Assembly: GCF_036785885.1 (NCBI RefSeq)
Contig: NC_092316.1
Span: forward strand, 51,407,001-51,471,000
DNA: 64,000 nucleotides
Direction of reading: 5' to 3'
Source of the DNA: Coffea arabica
Taxonomy: Eukaryota > Streptophyta > Magnoliopsida > Gentianales > Rubiaceae
Shown here: positions 59,888 through 64,000 of the stretch, one piece after another
Layout of the letters: each line of letters opens with the position of its first letter
How positions within the stretch are numbered: position 1 is the stretch's first letter
Translations under genes and position numbers: made by a program
Notes under the pieces: generated by a model
What the model was told of the DNA's origin: nothing
What the model saw: only the letters and a program-made list of their open reading frames with translations
The model's database searches: none

Positions 59888-60365
59888 TGTTAGAGTATCA
59901 AGCCAACTATTTGAGATAAAAAAAATCAACAATTTAATAGAAAATAATAACTAACACAAACAATGAGTAACGCACAAAAATTAACGTGGTTCGACTTAAT
60001 TACCAAGCCTACATTCAAGGATGTTTTGAGAGAAAAAAATACTACAAGAGTACAATTTGATTCCCAAGTCTAACTCTTGTACAACCCTCTCATTTACTAA
60101 GAATTCTCTCACCCATTTTCTCGTGTCTTTGTAAAATACCATTCTATCTTATATACAATATTATTGGTCAAGAACCAAATAATAATAGGAAACCAACGTT
60201 AATTCCTAAAGTTATATAGAATAGGAAATAATTTCTAATTCCTAAACAAATACGAAATAGGAAATAACTTGGCAACTACTCCAAGTAACTAAATAATTAA
60301 AAAATTAGTTATTTTCACATAAAATAAGGAACTTAACTAAAAGAAATAAATCTAATTTTCAAACA
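59888..60365 (-). repeat. LTR (3' LTR in element orientation)
   Basis: 478 bp. It is paired with 61901-62378 and bounded by the polypurine tract on its right side. Confidence 0.88.
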
Positions 60366-61900
60366 AATCTCCACCTTGGCAAATATTTCTTTTAGCAAAC
60401 ATAGCAAACCATCCAAAAAATCCCATTTGCCTTTTTATCACCAAATACCTTAGCGCCTAGTTACACACTCGAATCAATACAGCTTTGTTTTCAATTGATT
60501 CAATTGGCAAATGTACATGTTTAGCTAACCAAGTCCAACATCTAGTTGACTCGTGAGAGGGATCTCAATTTACCCTCTCCCACAATAGGATTTTTCCTCT
60601 CACCATCATTTGCAATTTGGAAGTGTTCTTGTAACCTTTTCTTGCGCTACGCTTCCAACCCGTTAAGGTAATCAAATGGTGTACATTACCATACTTTTCC
60701 CCCATGAACAAGATCATCTCGCTACTGTGATTTTCAAGACTCCACCTACAGCCGAAAAGTGGTAGCTCCCGGAGTCTAACTGGTTCAAAGAGATTAGATT
60801 CTTTCATTACTTTGAAACATAAGCCACATCATCCAAAGAGTGAATCTCTCCATTCAACATTTTGATTTTCACTACTTCAATACCTTGGACTTCACAAGTA
60901 GATCCATCACCCATAGATACAAAACCTACATTCTTTCTTTGGAGAATATCAAAACCTGGAGCAAACATGTGAAACACATCCAGAATCCAACCATCAAGAG
61001 AAAAAGTATTATTACCTTTGGAGATTGTGAGAATATCTTCACCTATTACATATCCAGTAACATCATCATGCTCATCATCATTTTTCTTTCGATGAGGGCA
61101 ATATCTTCTGATATAGTCAAACTGATAACAATCAAAACATTAGACTCCACTATTTCTCTTAATTTTTGAACCACTTACCTTAGATTTACTGTCAAATTTT
61201 TTTTTCTCTTTTATTCTCATCTCAAGAAATTAACACAGCTTCTATGTCAAATCCTAGTTTGCCTTTTTTTTTTATTTTTCATGATCCAACAAAGATGATT
61301 GTACATTCTTGAACTCTAAAGTGCCCTTTCCGTACAATATAGTCATCATGACACGTTTGTAAGAATCAGAAACTGAGGTAAGAACTAAAAGAGCCTTATC
61401 TTCTTTCTCAATTTGGACATCAACTTTTTGGAGTTGATCTCAAATTGCGTTGAATGTATTCATGTGATCTATGCAGCTGCCACCCTTCTCCATCTTTAAC
61501 TTATACTGTTGCTACTTCAGATGCAATTAATTGGATAAACTTTTATCCCGATAAAGTTTTTTCAATTTTTTCTAAAGGACTACTGCATAATCTTTCTCGT
61601 CTATCACATTGTTTATAATGTTGTCTGTAACATAGAGCCGAATCATACTCACACACTCTGCGTCCAATTCTTCAAATTCATCATCCTTCATGCTCTCTGG
61701 TTTCTTATTCTTACCGTTCAACATTTTTGCCAAGCCTTGTTAAACTAGAATATCCTTCACTTTTCTTTATCAAAGAGTGAAACTTATAATTCCATTAAAC
61801 GGTTTAGTCGAAAATTTATATTTCCAAACCTCATGGTATACCACCAATCACTCAATCTCAAATAGTTAACCAGAACCCCAACATAGCTCGGATACCACTT

Positions 61901-62378
61901 GTTAGGGCATCAAGTCAACTATTTGAGATAGAAAAAGATCAACAACTTAATAAAAAAATAACAAATAGCGCGAACAATGAGTAATGCAAAAGAATTAATG
62001 TGGTTTGGTTTAATCACCAAACCTACGTCCATGGAAAGTAAAACTTGTTCTTATTATGAGAGAAAAAGTACTACAAGATTACAACTTAATTCCCAAATCC
62101 AACTCTTGTACAACCCTCTCGCCTAATAAAAACTCTCTTACCATTTTCTTGCGTGTCTTTGTAAAATGTCAATCTACTTATTTATAGAGAATATTATTTG
62201 GCCAAGAACCAAATAACAATAGAAAACCAATGCTAATTCTTAGAGTTGTACAGAATAGAAAATAACTTCTAATTCCTAAACAAATACAAAATATGAAATA
62301 ATTTGGCAACTATTCCAAATAACTAAATAATTAGAAATTAGTTATTTCCATAAAAGAAATCAAGCCAAATTCCTAACA
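61901..62378 (-). repeat. LTR (5' LTR in element orientation)
   Basis: 478 bp, adjoining the primer-binding site at about 61887-61900. Confidence 0.88.
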
Positions 62379-63258
62379 GCACCTGCCAAAACTTCTAGAA
62401 TTTTACCATCAAATGATTCAAGAAGCAAAGCAAATTTGGTTGGGTCATGTGCCGAGGAGAATGAGAAATCAAAACATCTGGCTACAAGTGGTAGCAGTGA
62501 TGGCTTTGATAAAGAAAAAACCAAATCTAAACATGTACCAATTACCAATGGACATCCACCTTCATAGCTTGGAAAAGAGGGTTTATATCCCTAAGAAAAT
62601 TCAAAGGACAGGATCAGCCAAACTCGCAGGTTTTCCTTGATAGGAGTTCTCAGATGGAACCAAAGTCATCCATTGGAATGGTTGAAACCCATGACAAGCT
62701 GATTAAGGATGGTTCTTATTTGAACAGGGGAAAACTAGAGAAAAATGCCCACTTTGAAAACATGGGCAAAGATCAAAATAGTCATGGACAGTCAAGTAGA
62801 GATGAAACAATCATGGTGGCACATGCTTTAATGGACTTAAGCAATGCTAAATCTGTACTTGAAATGGATGTTACTGGATCTAGATTGTCAAAGTTGAACT
62901 ATATAGCAAGTTTACCTCCTTTTCCTCAGTCTAATAATTTGTGGAACATGGCCTCTGGTAAATGTCTTGAAATTGATAGTCGCAGCCAAGTACTCAAGTC
63001 CATAGAGTTGTTTGAGGAGGAATACATGAATCTTTTGCAAGAACAGAACAATGAAAGTAGGAAAAGAGAATGAGCAAATCAGAGGATTAATAAAAGTAGC
63101 CACGATTCTAAAGAAAGAAGGAAACTGGCTCAATACTACTAGAGAATTTGGAGAAATCCCTGGTGTTGAAATTGGTGATCGATTTCAATATAGGACTAAA
63201 CTTGCTTTTGTTCAACTCCATACTCAAATTGATTACCAATTTAAACACTAAGAATATC

Positions 63259-64000
63259 CAACTTCTCTAGTAGTACTGAACCACTTTTCTTCTTTCTTTA
63301 GAATCGTGACTGCTTTTACATCAATCATCTGATCTGCTCCTTCTCTTTCCTGATTTCATTGTTCTGTTCTTGCAAAAGATTGATGTATTGCTCCTCAAAT
63401 AGCTCTATGGACTTGAGCACTTGGCTAGGACATTCACTGAGGCCATGTTCCACAAATTATTGGACTGAGGTAAAGGAGATAAACCTACTATAGAGTTCAA
63501 CCTTGACAATCTAGATCTAGCAACATCTGTTTTAAGTGTAGATTTAGCATTGCTCAAGTCCATTAAAGCATGGGCTGCCATGATCATTTTATCTCTACTT
63601 AACTGTCCATGACTGTTTTGATCTTTGTCCATGTTTTCAAACTGGGTATTTTTGTCTTGTTTTCTCCCAGTCAAATAACAACCATCCTTAATCAACTTGT
63701 CTTGCGTCTCAACTATAATGGATGACTTTGGTTTCACCTAAGAACTCCTATCAAGGAAAACCTGAGAGTTCGACTATTCCAGTCCTCTGAACTTTCTTTG
63801 AATTTCCTGGGGGACATAAGCCCCTTTTCCAAGCTGTGAAGATGGATGGACCCATTGGTAACTGGTGCATATTTAGATTTGGTTTTCTCTTTATCAAAGC
63901 TGTGACTGCTACCACCTGCAACAAGATGTTTTGATTCATCCTTCTTTCCACCTTTTCACATTCTTCTCAATCATTTTTAGCTCCAAAGCATCAGGCTTGG
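63259..64000 (-). pseudogene. SRA/YDG pseudogene E, inverted, runs off the window
   Basis: The minus strand carries the same linker and helix region as D: MKPKSSIIVETQDKLIKD, NTQFENMDKDQNSHGQ, MAAHALMDLSNAKST, SRLSRLNSIVG. After a small deletion come KVLKSIELFEEQY-type sequence and a frame-broken KEEKWFSTTREV, where homology stops at 63259. Frameshifts at about 63740 and 63430 disable it. With D it forms a tail-to-tail inverted repeat; the 5' end lies beyond the window. Confidence 0.85.

Larger units (their letters stand above)
59888..62378 (-). mobile_element. Complete gag-only Copia LTR retrotransposon
   Basis: Two LTRs of 478 bp each (59888-60365 and 61901-62378) begin TGTTAG and end in ACA. 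The 5-bp target duplication GCACC is exact (59883-59887 and 62379-62383). Orientation is minus: next to the right LTR the minus strand reads AGTGGTATCCGAGC, a methionyl-tRNA primer site, and next to the left LTR it reads AAGGTGGAGATT, a polypurine tract. The 1.5-kb interior encodes only a decayed Copia gag (EFEELDAECVSMIRLYV, about 61690-61640) and some following sequence. Protease, integrase and reverse transcriptase are missing. LTR divergence is noticeable, so the insertion is not recent. Confidence 0.9.
59744..63251 (+). pseudogene. SRA/YDG pseudogene D, split by a Copia element
   Basis: The 5' part (59744-59887) aligns with the start of copy B (ATGAAAAGTCCTAGAAAGG) but meets a stop within 13 codons. 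The gene is cut at 59888 by the LTR element 59888-62378 and resumes at 62384. Downstream pieces: DRSSQMEPKSS-type linker, NAHFENMGKDQNSHGQ (about 62745-62790), SRLSKLNYIA, and LFEEEYMNLLQEQ, which reaches a stop at 63071-63073. Then, in another frame, AT-ILKKEGNWLNTTREFGEIPGVEIG and FQYRTKLAF. Homology ends near 63250, before the core of the SRA fold. It cannot encode a working protein. Confidence 0.88.

Overview
The window is nuclear DNA from a flowering plant, almost certainly a eudicot. The genes have short exons with GT-AG introns, the spacers are AT-rich, and the transposon families seen (Stowaway, PIF/Harbinger, hAT and Mutator-like MITEs, tRNA-derived SINEs, Copia elements) are typical of plants. 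I cannot name the species. Gene models were read by eye from splice signals and reading-frame continuity. Layout, left half: a five-exon HIR (hypersensitive-induced reaction, SPFH/prohibitin) gene on the minus strand (226-1924) with a probable long 5'UTR intron and a TATA box near 3210; a repeat-bearing spacer with a GC-rich hAT-like element and a U2 snRNA 5'-end fragment; a nine-exon polygalacturonase (GH28) gene on the minus strand (14168-7614) with retroposons and MITEs in its introns; and, divergent from it, a two-exon RIQ/DUF1118 thylakoid-protein gene (14912-16126). A transposon-rich stretch follows, including a SINE split by a PIF/Harbinger insertion. Layout, right half: from about 22 kb on the window is dominated by a family of SRA/YDG-domain genes related to the N-terminal half of SUVH5/6 histone methyltransferases but lacking pre-SET and SET. 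Copy A (CDS 23865-25352, 495 aa) and copy B (47139-48320, 393 aa) are intact. Around them are leader-only fragments (A' near 29.1-29.9 kb and C near 49.0-50.5 kb) and two pseudogenes, D (59744-63251) and E (63259 to the window edge). D and E lie tail-to-tail and form an inverted repeat of roughly 0.7 kb arms. D is split by a complete gag-only Copia element with two 478-bp LTRs and a GCACC target duplication. C ends at a truncated Copia element, followed by an antisense MuDR transposase relic. Between A and B lies a Pack-MULE-like element (37181-38581) with 125-bp terminal inverted repeats and a perfect 9-bp target duplication. It carries an open fasciclin (FAS1) reading frame with a signal peptide. 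A second, 1.35-kb Mutator-type element with a 9-bp duplication sits at 39317-40662. The leader intron of SRA copy B holds two antisense exons of an NDC1-type NAD(P)H dehydrogenase, broken by a frameshift. How it may fit together: HIR, polygalacturonase and RIQ are ordinary unlinked housekeeping or cell-wall functions. The SRA cluster is the notable part. SET-less methyl-DNA reader genes have multiplied here, and two copies have collapsed into a hairpin-capable inverted repeat that could yield small RNAs against the intact paralogues. That is an inference from layout, not something the sequence proves.
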